DNA of 45,273 bases, taken from contig NZ_JARGEN010000077.1 in NCBI RefSeq assembly GCF_029211125.1, positions 1 to 45,273 of the forward strand, read 5' to 3'. Shown here in pieces: positions 16,070 to 24,264 of this stretch. The notes under the pieces were generated by a model that saw only the letters and a list, made by a program, of their open reading frames with translations, was not told where the DNA came from and made no database searches. The position numbers were made by a program, and so were the translations under genes. Numbering within the stretch: position 1 is the stretch's first letter; every line of letters starts with the position of its first letter. The stretch is from Curvibacter soli. GTDB lineage: Bacteria; Pseudomonadota; Gammaproteobacteria; Burkholderiales; Burkholderiaceae_C.

Positions 16070-16990
16070 TCAGGAGGCTGCGGGGCGCCCGGCTTGCACC
16101 ATCTTCATGGCCGAGGCAATGAGGGCCGACACTTCCGTCATGTTGCCGGGCACGATCAGCGTGGTGGTGGCGTCGGATGCCACCTGGCCATAGGCGTCCA
16201 CCGCCTTTTCGGCCACCTTCAATTGCACGGCCTGTGCGCCACCGGGCTGCTGGATGGCCAGGGCGATGCGCTCGATGGCCTGGGCTGTCGCTTCGGCCAC
16301 GGCGGTGATCGAGACGGCTTCGCCCTGCGCCTTGTTGATGACGGCCTGCTTCTCCCCTTCAGAGCGGGCGATGAAGGCCTCGCGCTCGCCGGTGGCGATG
16401 TTGATCTGCTCCTGGCGCCGGCCTTCGGATGCCGCGATCAGCGCACGCTTCTCGCGTTCGGCGGTGATCTGCTGCTGCATGGCGTGCAGGATTTCCTTCG
16501 GGGGCGTCAGGTCCTTGATCTCGTAGCGCAGCACTTTTACGCCCCAGTTCAGCGCGGCCTCGTCGATGGCGGTCACGATCTGGGCGTTGATGATGTCGCG
16601 CTCCTCGAATGTCTTGTCCAGCTCCAGCTTGCCGATCACGCTGCGCAGCGAGGTCTGGGCCAACTGGGTCACGGCCATGATGTAGTTGCTCGACCCGTAG
16701 CTCGCGCGCATCGGGTCGGTCACCTGGAAGTACAGGATGCCGTCCACCTGCAGTTGCGTGTTGTCGCGCGTGATGCAGATCTGGCTGGGAACGTCGAGCG
16801 GGATTTCCTTCAGGTTGTGCTTGTAGGCCACGCGGTCGATGAAGGGCATGAGGAAGTTGAGGCCCGGTGTGAGTGTGCCCGCGTATTTGCCCAGCCGTTC
16901 TTTGACCCAGGCGTTCTGCTGTGGAACGACCTTGATCGACTGGGTGATGAAGATGACTGCGATGACGAGCACAACGATGGCGATTTCCAA
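16070..16990 (-). CDS. Paraslipin/QmcA-like SPFH membrane protein
   Basis: A 306-residue protein with one N-terminal membrane anchor (EIAIVVLVIAVIFITQSI) and a Band 7/SPFH domain beginning at KVVPQQNAWVKERLGKY. A long coiled-coil helix with AEREKRALIAASEGRRQEQ and GEREAFIARSEGEKQAVI repeats follows. These proteins oligomerise at the inner membrane and scaffold proteases and lipids. The start is TTG at 16990: GGGAGG lies 7 bp before it and no ATG is suitably placed. The NfeD-like gene lies 51 bp upstream on the same strand, the usual SPFH-NfeD pair. Confidence 0.9.
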   Translation of the reverse strand: MEIAIVVLVIAVIFITQSIKVVPQQNAWVKERLGKYAGTLTPGLNFLMPFIDRVAYKHNLKEIPLDVPSQICITRDNTQLQVDGILYFQVTDPMRASYGSSNYIMAVTQLAQTSLRSVIGKLELDKTFEERDIINAQIVTAIDEAALNWGVKVLRYEIKDLTPPKEILHAMQQQITAEREKRALIAASEGRRQEQINIATGEREAFIARSEGEKQAVINKAQGEAVSITAVAEATAQAIERIALAIQQPGGAQAVQLKVAEKAVDAYGQVASDATTTLIVPGNMTEVSALIASAMKMVQAGRPAAS

Positions 16991-17041
16991 GTGGGCCTCC
17001 CGGGGTGTTAGTAGATGAATGTCGATGCGGTGCGGCCGCCG

Positions 17042-17464
17042 TCACATGCGGTCCAGCAGCAGGCGGCTGCCCACTACTTCCACGATGCGATGGAGCCCGG
17101 GCTGCGCGCTGGCGCCGGGCCGCAGGATGGCGGTCCACAGCGTGCCGCGGTAGCGTACCTGCGCGGTGGCGTCGGGGGCCCAGGCATCCACCTGCACGTG
17201 TTCGCCCACGTCTAGGCCGGCGTCGAGCCTGGCGTTGGTGCGGCCCGTGCCCTTGCGGCGCTTGCCGTAGTAGCACAGCAGCACCGCGCCGCCGCCCACG
17301 AGCGCGCTGGCGACGATCTGCGCGGGCGGCGGCAGGCCGGCATGGGCCGCGATGGCGCCTGCGGCCAACCCGGCTGCGATCATCAGCAGATAGAAAGTGC
17401 CGGTCAGCAGCTCGGCAACGACGGCGCTGCCGGTTGCCAGCCACCACAGGGTCGAATAAGCCAT
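17042..17464 (-). CDS. NfeD-like membrane protein
   Basis: A 140-residue protein with hydrophobic segments at about 5-25 (WWLATGSAVVAELL), 27-45 and 53-72, then a soluble OB-fold domain. That domain has the family features DVGEHVQVDAW, RYRGTLWTA and LHRIVEVVGSRLLL. NfeD proteins accompany SPFH/stomatin proteins and support their assembly. The ATG at 17464 is preferred to one 84 bp upstream; an AGGGGAAGGG purine run precedes it. It is the promoter-proximal gene of the pair with the paraslipin. Confidence 0.85.
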   Translation of the reverse strand: MAYSTLWWLATGSAVVAELLTGTFYLLMIAAGLAAGAIAAHAGLPPPAQIVASALVGGGAVLLCYYGKRRKGTGRTNARLDAGLDVGEHVQVDAWAPDATAQVRYRGTLWTAILRPGASAQPGLHRIVEVVGSRLLLDRM

Positions 17465-17592
17465 GGCCGCGATGCCCTTCCCCTTTTGAATTTGAATGAT
17501 GTGCGCCGCATTGTGGAACAAAAGAAACGGGGGGCCAAGCGCGGTCATCGTTATTCCTTACACTTCGCGCCTGTTTCGGTTTTGCCGCCCTG

Positions 17593-17752
17593 GTGCAGTG
17601 TTCGATGCTTGGCGGCACCAATAAAAGCGATGCGTTTTGGCGCAGGGCAAGGCGCAAACCACAGCGATAGCCGTAGCTATCGCGAGGATTTGCAACGCCG
17701 CCATGCGTCAAAAGCTGCGGTTTTATGTGCTGCTCAGCGTTGAACACTGCAC
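17593..17752. mobile_element. Repeat B, full copy (palindromic MITE-like element)
   Basis: A 160-bp element whose two halves are imperfect inverted repeats over about 50 bp, starting GTGCAGTGTTC and ending GAACACTGCAC, with a central GCGATAG-CCGTA-CTATCGC hairpin. Transcribed, it would fold as one long hairpin. No coding capacity. It ends 34 bp before the start of the decarboxylase gene and so forms part of its leader region. A partial copy lies at the other end of that gene. Confidence 0.8.
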
Positions 17753-17786
17753 TAGAACCTGTTCGCGATCTCCTGGAGCCCTGCGC

Positions 17787-20162
17787 ATGAAATTCCGTTT
17801 CCCCATCGTCATCATCGACGAAGACTTCCGCTCCGAGAACACGTCGGGGCTGGGCATCCGCGCGCTCGCGCAGGCCATCGAGAGCGAGGGCTTAGAGGTG
17901 CTCGGCGTGACCAGCTATGGCGATTTGAGCCAGTTCGCGCAGCAGCAAAGCCGCGCCAGCGCCTTCATCCTGTCGATCGACGACGAGGAGTTCACGCCCG
18001 GCCCCGACCTCGACCCCGCGGTGCTGAACCTGCGCACCTTCATCGAGGAGGTGCGGCGCAAGAACCTCGACGTGCCGATCTACGTCTATGGCGAGACCAA
18101 GACCTCGCGCCACATCCCCAACGACATCCTGCGCGAGCTGCACGGCTTCATCCACATGTTCGAGGACACGCCGGAGTTCGTGGCGCGCCACATCATCCGC
18201 GAGGCCAAGAGCTACCTCGAAGGCGTGCAGCCGCCGTTCTTCAAGGCGCTGCTCGACTATGCGGAGGACGGCTCGTACTCCTGGCACTGCCCCGGCCACT
18301 CGGGCGGCGTGGCCTTCCTGAAAAGCCCGGTGGGCCAGATGTTCCACCAGTTCTTCGGCGAGAACATGCTGCGCGCCGATGTCTGCAACGCGGTGGAAGA
18401 GCTGGGCCAACTGCTCGACCACACCGGCCCGGTGGCCGAGAGCGAGCGCAATGCCGCGCGCATCTTCAACGCCGACCATTGCTTCTTCGTCACCAACGGC
18501 ACCAGCACCAGCAACAAGATGGTGTGGCACCACACGGTGGCGTCGGGCGACGTGGTGGTGGTGGACCGCAACTGCCACAAGTCGATCCTGCACGCGATCA
18601 TCATGACCGGGGCCATCCCCGTGTTCCTGAAGCCCACGCGCAACCACTTCGGCATCATCGGCCCGATTCCCAGGAGCGAGTTCGAGCCCGACACCATCCG
18701 CGCCAAGATCGCGGCCAACCCCCTGCTGGCGGGCGTGGACCCGCAGACCGTCAAGCCGCGCGTGCTGACGCTCACGCAGTCCACCTACGACGGCGTGATC
18801 TACAACACCGAAACCATCAAGGGCCTGCTCGACGGCTACGTGGACAACCTGCATTTCGACGAGGCCTGGCTGCCGCACGCGGCCTTCCACCCGTTCTACG
18901 GCACCTACCACGCCATGGGCAAGAAGCGCGTGCGCCCCAGAAGCTCGGTGGTCTACGCCACCCAGTCCATCCACAAGCTGCTGGCGGGCATCAGCCAGGC
19001 CAGCCACGTGCTGGTGCAGGACTCGCAGACCACCAGGCTCGACCGCCCGCTGTTCAACGAAGCCTTCCTGATGCACACCAGCACCAGCCCGCAGTACGCC
19101 ATCATCGCCAGTTGCGACGTGGCCGCGGCCATGATGGAGCCGCCCGGCGGCACTGCGCTGGTGGAAGAAAGCATCCTGGAGGCGCTGGACTTCCGCCGCG
19201 CCATGCGCAAGGTGGAGCAGGAGTTCGGCAAGGACCAATGGTGGTTCAAGGTCTGGGGGCCGGACAAGCTGGTGGAAGAGGGCATCGGCCGGGCCGACAA
19301 CTGGATCATCCGCGGCAACGGCACCAGCGCCAAGAGCTGGCACGGCTTCGGCAAGCTGGCCGACGGCTTCAACATGCTCGACCCGATCAAGTCCACCATC
19401 GTCACGCCGGGGCTGGACATGAACGGCAGGTTCGCCAAGACCGGCATCCCCGCGAGCATCGTCACCAAGTTCCTGGCCGAGCACGGCGTGATCGTGGAGA
19501 AGACCGGGCTCTACAGCTTCTTCATCATGTTCACCATCGGCATCACCAAGGGCCGCTGGAACACGCTGCTGACCGCGCTGCAGCAGTTCAAGGACGACTA
19601 CGACAAAAACCAGCCGATGTGGCGCATCCTGCCGGAGTTCTGCCAGCAGCACAAACGCTACGAGCGCATGGGCCTGGGCGACCTGTGCCAGCACGTGCAC
19701 GAGATGTACGCCAGGCACGATGTCGCGCGCCTGACCACCGAGATGTACCTGTCCGACCTGACGCCGGCCATGAAGCCCAGCGACGCCTTCGCCCACATCG
19801 CGCACCGCAAGACCGAGCGCGTGGAGATCGACCACCTCGAAGGCCGCATCACCACCAGCCTCATCACGCCGTACCCGCCGGGCATCCCGCTGCTGATCCC
19901 CGGCGAGGTGTTCAACAAGAAGATCGTGGACTACCTGAGGTTCTCGCGCGAGTTCAATACCCAGTGCCCGGGCTTCGAGACCGACATCCACGGCCTGGTC
20001 GAGATCGAGGACGAGATGACCGGCAAGGTGCGCTACTACGCCGACTGCGTGGCGGATGCGAGTTCCGCCGGCAAGCTGGCGGCCAAGAGCCATACATCCG
20101 CGCCGCGTGCGGAAGAACTGGTGCAGGTGGGCAGCGACGGCCCCTACGGCCGCACGATCTAG
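17787..20162 (+). CDS. Orn/Lys/Arg decarboxylase, biodegradative type
   Basis: A 791-residue PLP enzyme of fold type I. The N-terminal response-regulator-like wing domain (about 1-130, starting FPIVIIDEDFRSENTSGLG) leads into the PLP domain with HCPGHSGG, TNGTSTSNKM, HFDEAW and the PLP-binding Lys397 in QSIHKLLAGISQAS. The C-terminal domain includes TPYPPGIPLLIPGE. It converts arginine, lysine or ornithine to the diamine with proton use, as in acid resistance; the substrate is not certain, though the length suits arginine or lysine. The ATG at 17787 has GGAG 8 bp upstream. No antiporter gene is adjacent, as would be expected in an acid-resistance operon. Repeat B copies flank it; the stop codon TAG overlaps the first base of the right copy. 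Confidence 0.9.
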   Translation: MKFRFPIVIIDEDFRSENTSGLGIRALAQAIESEGLEVLGVTSYGDLSQFAQQQSRASAFILSIDDEEFTPGPDLDPAVLNLRTFIEEVRRKNLDVPIYVYGETKTSRHIPNDILRELHGFIHMFEDTPEFVARHIIREAKSYLEGVQPPFFKALLDYAEDGSYSWHCPGHSGGVAFLKSPVGQMFHQFFGENMLRADVCNAVEELGQLLDHTGPVAESERNAARIFNADHCFFVTNGTSTSNKMVWHHTVASGDVVVVDRNCHKSILHAIIMTGAIPVFLKPTRNHFGIIGPIPRSEFEPDTIRAKIAANPLLAGVDPQTVKPRVLTLTQSTYDGVIYNTETIKGLLDGYVDNLHFDEAWLPHAAFHPFYGTYHAMGKKRVRPRSSVVYATQSIHKLLAGISQASHVLVQDSQTTRLDRPLFNEAFLMHTSTSPQYAIIASCDVAAAMMEPPGGTALVEESILEALDFRRAMRKVEQEFGKDQWWFKVWGPDKLVEEGIGRADNWIIRGNGTSAKSWHGFGKLADGFNMLDPIKSTIVTPGLDMNGRFAKTGIPASIVTKFLAEHGVIVEKTGLYSFFIMFTIGITKGRWNTLLTALQQFKDDYDKNQPMWRILPEFCQQHKRYERMGLGDLCQHVHEMYARHDVARLTTEMYLSDLTPAMKPSDAFAHIAHRKTERVEIDHLEGRITTSLITPYPPGIPLLIPGEVFNKKIVDYLRFSREFNTQCPGFETDIHGLVEIEDEMTGKVRYYADCVADASSAGKLAAKSHTSAPRAEELVQVGSDGPYGRTI

Positions 20163-20204
20163 TGCAGTGTTCGATGCTATGCGGCACCAATAAAAGCGAT
20201 GCGA
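20162..20204. mobile_element. Repeat B, partial copy (one end)
   Basis: The first 43 bp of repeat B (GTGCAGTGTTCGATGC through AAAAGCGATGCG) nearly match those at 17593-17634. The rest of the element is missing; a fieF-like fragment begins 7 bp later. The outer end lies directly on the stop codon of the decarboxylase gene. Confidence 0.8.
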
Positions 20205-20211
20205 CACAGTG

Positions 20212-20325
20212 GTCACCATCGCGCTCAAGACGGCGGCATGGCATGCCACCGCGTCGATTGGCCTGCTGTCGGATGCGATGGAGTCTTGCGTCAACCTGGC
20301 CGGCGCGATATTCGCGCTGGCTTGA
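20212..20325 (+). pseudogene. Cation diffusion facilitator (FieF-like) fragment
   Basis: Thirty-seven codons in one frame read VTIALKTAAW...SIGLLSDAMES.VNLAGAIFALA and end at TGA. This is the TM1-TM2 region of CDF metal exporters, where the SDAMES-type motif carries the metal-site Asp. Everything upstream and the rest of a protein of about 300 residues are missing. The fragment starts 7 bp after the repeat B end, which suggests an element-associated deletion. The rest of 20326-20430 shows nothing recognisable. Confidence 0.75.
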
Positions 20326-20430
20326 GCCGGCCGGACGGGCGGATACTCCCTGCATGCTTGGCCTGTGGCGCCCATGAATCCTGGGATTTATGACGATACT
20401 CCCCCATATTCCACCATCTGATGTGCTGGC

Positions 20431-20982
20431 TCAGCCCGCCAGCCGGCAGCGGGCCGCGCGTTCGAGGTAGTGCGCCAGCGGCGGCGTCAGCAGGCCCGGC
20501 TGCTTGGCCGCGTCGTCCCAGCGCCGCAGGCGCACGGCCTCGGCGGCGTGCGGGCGGTCCATGAAGCCGTGGGCTTGCGCCTCGTCGAAGATGCCGCCTT
20601 GCAACACCAGGCTGCGCCTGGAGTCTTCCGACAGGCCGGCCCAGTAGTCCGGGCGCGTGGCGCACAGGTAGCGCTTGGCATCCACATGCCAGCGGATGGC
20701 GTCGAGTACGCGCTCGGGGAACAGGCCGCGCAGAAAGGGCAGGGCATGGAACTGGTGCAGGTCGTCCACGCCGCGCAGCGTGGGCGTTTCGCCTTGGTCG
20801 TTGAGCATGTGCCCCAGATCGTGCAGCAGCGCGGCGGTAACCAGTTCATCGTCGGCGCCTTCCTGCTCGGCGAGCATGGCGCATTGCAGCGCATGTTCCT
20901 GCTGCGTGACCGGCTCGCCGCTGTACTGCGCGGCGCCTTTGTGCGCGAACAGGGCGCTGATGTCGGACAGGTTCGGCGTCAT
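20431..20982 (-). CDS. HD-domain oxygenase-like protein, PhnZ type
   Basis: A 183-residue HD-domain protein. Its sequence matches the pattern of the mixed-valent diiron oxygenase PhnZ: Tyr20 and Glu23 in YSGEPVTQQEH (substrate-gating pair in PhnZ), metal ligands His30, His54-Asp55 and His58 in LLHDLGH, and later histidines in DDLHQFHALPF and RWHVDAKR. PhnZ cleaves 1-hydroxy-2-aminoethylphosphonate to glycine and phosphate; homologues also act on related aminophosphonates. No PhnY hydroxylase gene is in view. The start lies 5 bp from a repeat A derivative, whose end supplies the only ribosome-binding-like AGG. The opposite-strand neighbours are phosphonate genes, which supports the role. Confidence 0.75.
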   Translation of the reverse strand: MTPNLSDISALFAHKGAAQYSGEPVTQQEHALQCAMLAEQEGADDELVTAALLHDLGHMLNDQGETPTLRGVDDLHQFHALPFLRGLFPERVLDAIRWHVDAKRYLCATRPDYWAGLSEDSRRSLVLQGGIFDEAQAHGFMDRPHAAEAVRLRRWDDAAKQPGLLTPPLAHYLERAARCRLAG

Positions 20983-20987
20983 GGTTC

Positions 20988-21112
20988 AACCTGGAACCGG
21001 CAGGTGCATAGCGCTCTCACCCATGAGGTGAACGCCATCGAAGCCATAAAGCGTTGTTGATTTCATGCGGCCTGGCAAGGGATACGAAGCGGTCAACTGC
21101 CGTTTCCAGGTT
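20988..21112. mobile_element. Repeat A, internally deleted copy
   Basis: A 125-bp derivative of repeat A. The left end is AACCTGGAACCGGCAG, then the sequence jumps to the internal GTGCATAGCGCTCTCACCCATGAGG block, and the right end is a perfect 19-bp terminus. About half of the element is missing. It sits immediately upstream of the HD-domain gene, in place of its normal promoter region. Confidence 0.8.
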
Positions 21113-21284
21113 CGAGCGGCCTGCAGGCGGCGGGCCGCGCCACGGCCTGCCGATGGCGGCAATGGGCCGGCGTGCGCCCGCGGCTGTTCATGGCGTGCCC
21201 GAACATGGCCTGCCCCGCGTGCATTGGGGCCGTGCCATTGGGGCCGTGCAATGGCGGTGTGCGGCGAGAGCTTTTCTTGACCAT
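21093..21284 (-). CDS. Hypothetical small protein running into repeat A
   Basis: A frame of 63 residues starting MVKKSSRRTPPLHGPNG with AGGA 7 bp before the ATG at 21284. It is basic and rich in histidine, proline and arginine. Its last seven residues and stop codon are encoded by repeat A, so if it is a gene its end was replaced by the insertion. I do not recognise the protein and GC-rich DNA gives many chance frames, so the case is weak. Confidence 0.25.
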   Translation of the reverse strand: MVKKSSRRTPPLHGPNGTAPMHAGQAMFGHAMNSRGRTPAHCRHRQAVARPAACRPLEPGNGS

Positions 21285-21344
21285 GGTGGAATCCTGTTGC
21301 GCATGGGGTGGATTGTCTACGGCCTCCGATTTTGCTTGGGCCAT

Positions 21345-21362
21345 GTGTCACATTCGCATCAT
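21345..21362 (+). promoter_or_regulatory. Weak PHO-box candidate before the phosphonate genes
   Basis: GTCAC and ATCAT half-sites stand 11 bp apart in TGTGTCACATTCGCATCATG, about 43 bp before the FAD oxidoreductase start. About 9 of 18 positions agree with the PHO-box consensus by my count. Compared with the site at 2380-2417 it is poor and could be chance. Confidence 0.25.
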
Positions 21363-21404
21363 GCGGTGCCGCCACAGTGCTCCGTTTTTCGACAAAGGGC
21401 TTTC

Positions 21405-22520
21405 ATGGCGAACTTCGATCTCGTCGTCGTCGGGGCCGGCATCGTCGGCCTGGCGCATGCCTACACGGCCGCGCGCAAGGGCCTCAAGGTCTGCGTGGTG
21501 GAGAAGGATGCTGCCTGCATCGGTGCCTCCATCCGCAACTTCGGCTTCGTTACCGTCACCGGCCAGGGCGCGGGCGACACGTGGCGCCGCGCCCGCCGCA
21601 CGCGCGACATCTGGGCCGAGGTGGCGCCGCAGGCCGGCATCGCCGTGTTGCACCGCGGGCTGTACCTCACGGCCTACCGGCCCCAGGCGCTCACGGTGCT
21701 CGAAGAGTTCATGGCGACGGAAATGGCCGAAGGCTGCGAACTGCTGGGCACCGAAGAGGCCGCGCGGCGCGCGCCCGTGCTGCGGCTAGACGATGCACAG
21801 GGCGTGCTCTACAGCCCGCACGAGATGCGCGTGGAATCGCGCACGGCCATCGGCCTGCTGGCCCGATGGCTGGCCGAGGCGCTGGGCGTGGCCTTCCGCT
21901 TCGGCGAGGCGGTGCTGGAAGTCGCCACGCCGCGCGTGCGCACGTCGCGCGCCGTGCTGCATGCCGAGCGCGTGGCCGTCTGCACCAACATCGAGATCAA
22001 CGGCCTGTTTGCCGAGCGCATCGCGCCGCACCACCTGCGCCTGTGCCAACTGCACATGCTGCGCGTGCAGCCGCCCGCGGGCTTTCGCCTGCCGGGCTCG
22101 GTCATGGCCGATCTGAGCCTGGTGCGCTACCTCGGCTATAGCCAGCAGCCCGCCGCCGCGGCGCTGCGCACGCAGTTGGAGGCAGAGGAGGGCGAAGCCC
22201 TCGCCAACGGCATCCACTTGATCGCGGTGCAGAGCGCCGACGGCTCGCTGGTCGTGGGCGACTCGCACCACTACGGCCCGGTGCTGGAGCCCTTTGCCGA
22301 GCAGCGCGTGGACGACCTCATGCTGCGCCACATGCAGCAGGCCCTGAAGCTGCCCGGGTTCACCGTCACCGAGCGCTGGGTGGGCACCTATCCATCGTCT
22401 TCCACCACCGACTGCCTGATCGACGCGCCCGACGCCGCCACGCGCCTGGTCATCGTCACCAGCGGCACCGGCGCCAGTACCGCCTTCGGCATCGCCGAGG
22501 AAGTGTTCGCCGCCTGGTAG
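21405..22520 (+). CDS. FAD-dependent oxidoreductase of phosphonate catabolism (TIGR03364 type)
   Basis: A 371-residue DAO-fold flavoprotein: LVVVGAGIVGLAHAYTAARKG is the N-terminal FAD-binding GxGxxG, GASIRNFGFVTVTGQG follows, and the C-terminal FAD segment ends VTSGTGASTAFGIAEE. The close coupling to phnX (22 bp gap) and the overall shape match the family found in 2-aminoethylphosphonate gene clusters. Its members are reported to oxidise aminoethylphosphonate or its N-methyl forms to phosphonoacetaldehyde. That product is the substrate of the next gene, so here it may replace the PhnW transaminase, which is absent from the window. The ATG at 21405 has AAAGGG 5 bp upstream. Confidence 0.8.
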   Translation: MANFDLVVVGAGIVGLAHAYTAARKGLKVCVVEKDAACIGASIRNFGFVTVTGQGAGDTWRRARRTRDIWAEVAPQAGIAVLHRGLYLTAYRPQALTVLEEFMATEMAEGCELLGTEEAARRAPVLRLDDAQGVLYSPHEMRVESRTAIGLLARWLAEALGVAFRFGEAVLEVATPRVRTSRAVLHAERVAVCTNIEINGLFAERIAPHHLRLCQLHMLRVQPPAGFRLPGSVMADLSLVRYLGYSQQPAAAALRTQLEAEEGEALANGIHLIAVQSADGSLVVGDSHHYGPVLEPFAEQRVDDLMLRHMQQALKLPGFTVTERWVGTYPSSSTTDCLIDAPDAATRLVIVTSGTGASTAFGIAEEVFAAW

Positions 22521-22542
22521 CCGCTTCGCCTACAAGGAACCC

Positions 22543-23355
22543 ATGCGCGACCACCACAAGCTCCAGGCCGTCGTCTTCGACTGGGCCGGCACCATCATCG
22601 ACTTCGGCTCCTGCGCGCCCATGGGCGCCTTCGTGCGGCTGTTCGCACAGTTCGGCATCGACCTCACCATCGCCGAGGCGCGCGGCCCCATGGGCATGGC
22701 CAAATGGGACCACATCCATGCCCTGGGCATGCTGCCGCGCATCGCCGCGCAGTGGCAGGCCCGGCACGGCAAACCCTTCACCGAAGCCGACGTGGACCAC
22801 CTGTACGAAGTGTTCACGCCCATGAACGCCGCCGTGGTGCCCGACTTCTGCGACTTCATCCCCGGCGCGCTCGACACCGTGCGCGCGCTGCGCGCGCGGG
22901 GCCTGAAGATCGGCTCCACCACGGGCTACAACCGGCCCATCATGGAGGTCGTCAGTCCCATCGCCGCGCGGGGCGGCTACATGCCCGACAACCTGGTCTG
23001 CGCGGGTGACCTGGCCGAGGGCCGGCCCTCGCCGCTCATGATGTACCGCACCTTCGCCGACATCGGCGTCTGGCCGCCGCATACGGTGGCGAAGGTGGAC
23101 GACACAGGCGTGGGCCTGCAGGAAGGCATCAACGCCGGCACCTGGGCCGTGGGCCTGGCCGTCAGCGGCAACGCCGCCGGGCTCACGCTGGCCGAATGGC
23201 AGGCGCTGGATGCCGCGGCCCGACAGCAGGTGCGCGAGGCCGCCAGCGCCAAACTGCGGGCCGACGGTGCGCACTACGTAATCGACAGCGTGGCCGATCT
23301 ATGGCCCGTGCTGGAAGACATCGACCGCCGCCTGGCGCTGGGCGAGCGGCCTTGA
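22543..23355 (+). CDS. phnX: Phosphonoacetaldehyde hydrolase
   Basis: A 270-residue HAD-superfamily enzyme. The nucleophile is Asp13 in FDWAGTIIDFG, where Ala15 replaces the usual second Asp of phosphatases, as is typical for PhnX. The Schiff-base lysine is Lys54 in MGMAKWDH, in the cap. STTGYN is motif II and VAKVDDTGVG holds the acidic motif IV. It splits phosphonoacetaldehyde into acetaldehyde and phosphate. Together with the preceding flavoprotein it would form a complete route from aminoethylphosphonate to phosphate. AAGGAA lies 7 bp before the start. Confidence 0.95.
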   Translation: MRDHHKLQAVVFDWAGTIIDFGSCAPMGAFVRLFAQFGIDLTIAEARGPMGMAKWDHIHALGMLPRIAAQWQARHGKPFTEADVDHLYEVFTPMNAAVVPDFCDFIPGALDTVRALRARGLKIGSTTGYNRPIMEVVSPIAARGGYMPDNLVCAGDLAEGRPSPLMMYRTFADIGVWPPHTVAKVDDTGVGLQEGINAGTWAVGLAVSGNAAGLTLAEWQALDAAARQQVREAASAKLRADGAHYVIDSVADLWPVLEDIDRRLALGERP

Positions 23356-23356
23356 T

Positions 23357-23419
23357 GCTACTGTATTGATAGCTGCCAGCGCTTATGAATAAAGCGCTGG
23401 AGGCCTATTTTGCTTGCAG
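23357..23419 (+). repeat. Interspersed hairpin repeat, copy 4 (intergenic)
   Basis: GCTACTGTATTGATAGCTGC, then CCAGCGCTTATGAATAAAGCGCTGG (stem of 10 with one bulge) and AGGCCTATTTTGCTTGCAG. It fills the gap between the convergent phnX and fabI genes and can serve as a two-way terminator. I used it as the reference to find the copies inside genes. Confidence 0.85.
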
Positions 23420-23422
23420 GAA

Positions 23423-24217
23423 TCAAGCGGCAGCAGGCTCGGCCAGGCCGCCCACCACCTGGCTGAAGCCGCCGTCCACGTAGGTGATCTCGGCGGTCAC
23501 GCCGCCGGCCAGGTCGCTGAGCAGGAAGGCCGCCACGTTGCCCACGTCCTCGATCGTGATGTTGCGGCGGAGCGGCGCCGCCTCGGCCACCGCGCCCAGG
23601 ATCTTGCCGAAGCCCTTGATGCCGCTGGCCGCCAGCGTCTTCACCGGCCCGGCGCTGATGCCGTTCACGCGCATGCCCTTGGGGCCCAGGGATTCGGCCA
23701 GGTAGCGCACGCTGGCTTCCAGGCTGGCCTTGGCCAGGCCCATGGTGTTGTAGTTGGGCACCACGCGCAGGGCGCCCAGGTAGGTCAGCGTGAGCAGCGC
23801 CGATTTGTCGTTGAGGTAGGGCAGGGCGGCCTTGGCCATGGCGGGGAAGCTGTAGGCGCTGATGTCGTGCGCGATCTTGAAGCCCTCGCGCGAAAGACCA
23901 TCGAGGAAGTCGCCCGCGATCGCCTCGCGCGGCGCGTAGCCGATGCTGTGCACGAAGCCGTCGAACCGCGGCCAGTGCCGCGACAGGTCGTCGAACAGCT
24001 TGCCGATCTGCGCGTCGTCGCCCACGTCGCAGTCGAACACCAGCGTGGAGCCGAACTCCGCGGCGAACTCGGTGATGCGGTCCTTGAAGCGCTCGCCCAC
24101 GTAGCTGAACGCCAGCTCCGCCCCCTGTGCATGGCAGGCGCGGGCGATGCCGTAGGCGATCGAGCGGTTGGAGAGCACGCCCGTGATCAGCAGCTTCTTG
24201 CCGGTGAGAAAACCCAT
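23423..24217 (-). CDS. fabI: Enoyl-[acyl-carrier-protein] reductase (NADH)
   Basis: A 264-residue short-chain dehydrogenase-like enzyme that performs the last reduction of fatty acid elongation. [13 protein letters not shown] is the FabI nucleotide-binding signature, and [14 protein letters not shown] carries the catalytic Tyr-X6-Lys (Tyr156/Lys163 of the E. coli enzyme). Triclosan-sensitive type by motif. The ATG at 24217 is chosen: GGAG lies 9 bp upstream and the sequence [13 protein letters not shown] is the usual start. A longer form from 24241 is unlikely. The gene is divergent from the peptide-transport operon with only 47 bp between start codons. Confidence 0.95.
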   Translation of the reverse strand: MGFLTGKKLLITGVLSNRSIAYGIARACHAQGAELAFSYVGERFKDRITEFAAEFGSTLVFDCDVGDDAQIGKLFDDLSRHWPRFDGFVHSIGYAPREAIAGDFLDGLSREGFKIAHDISAYSFPAMAKAALPYLNDKSALLTLTYLGALRVVPNYNTMGLAKASLEASVRYLAESLGPKGMRVNGISAGPVKTLAASGIKGFGKILGAVAEAAPLRRNITIEDVGNVAAFLLSDLAGGVTAEITYVDGGFSQVVGGLAEPAAA

Positions 24218-24264
24218 ATATCCATCTCCGATAAAACGCATGAAAAATCCATCAGAATTGTCGC

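Noticed and set aside
17892-20375. Long open frame on the minus strand opposite the decarboxylase
   Set aside because: The plus-strand frame has full PLP-enzyme motifs; the minus frame has low-complexity Arg/His/Val-rich sequence typical of antisense frames in GC-rich DNA.
24218-24241. Longer fabI from the upstream ATG
   Set aside because: The extension is not part of FabI proteins, and the inner ATG has a proper ribosome binding site.
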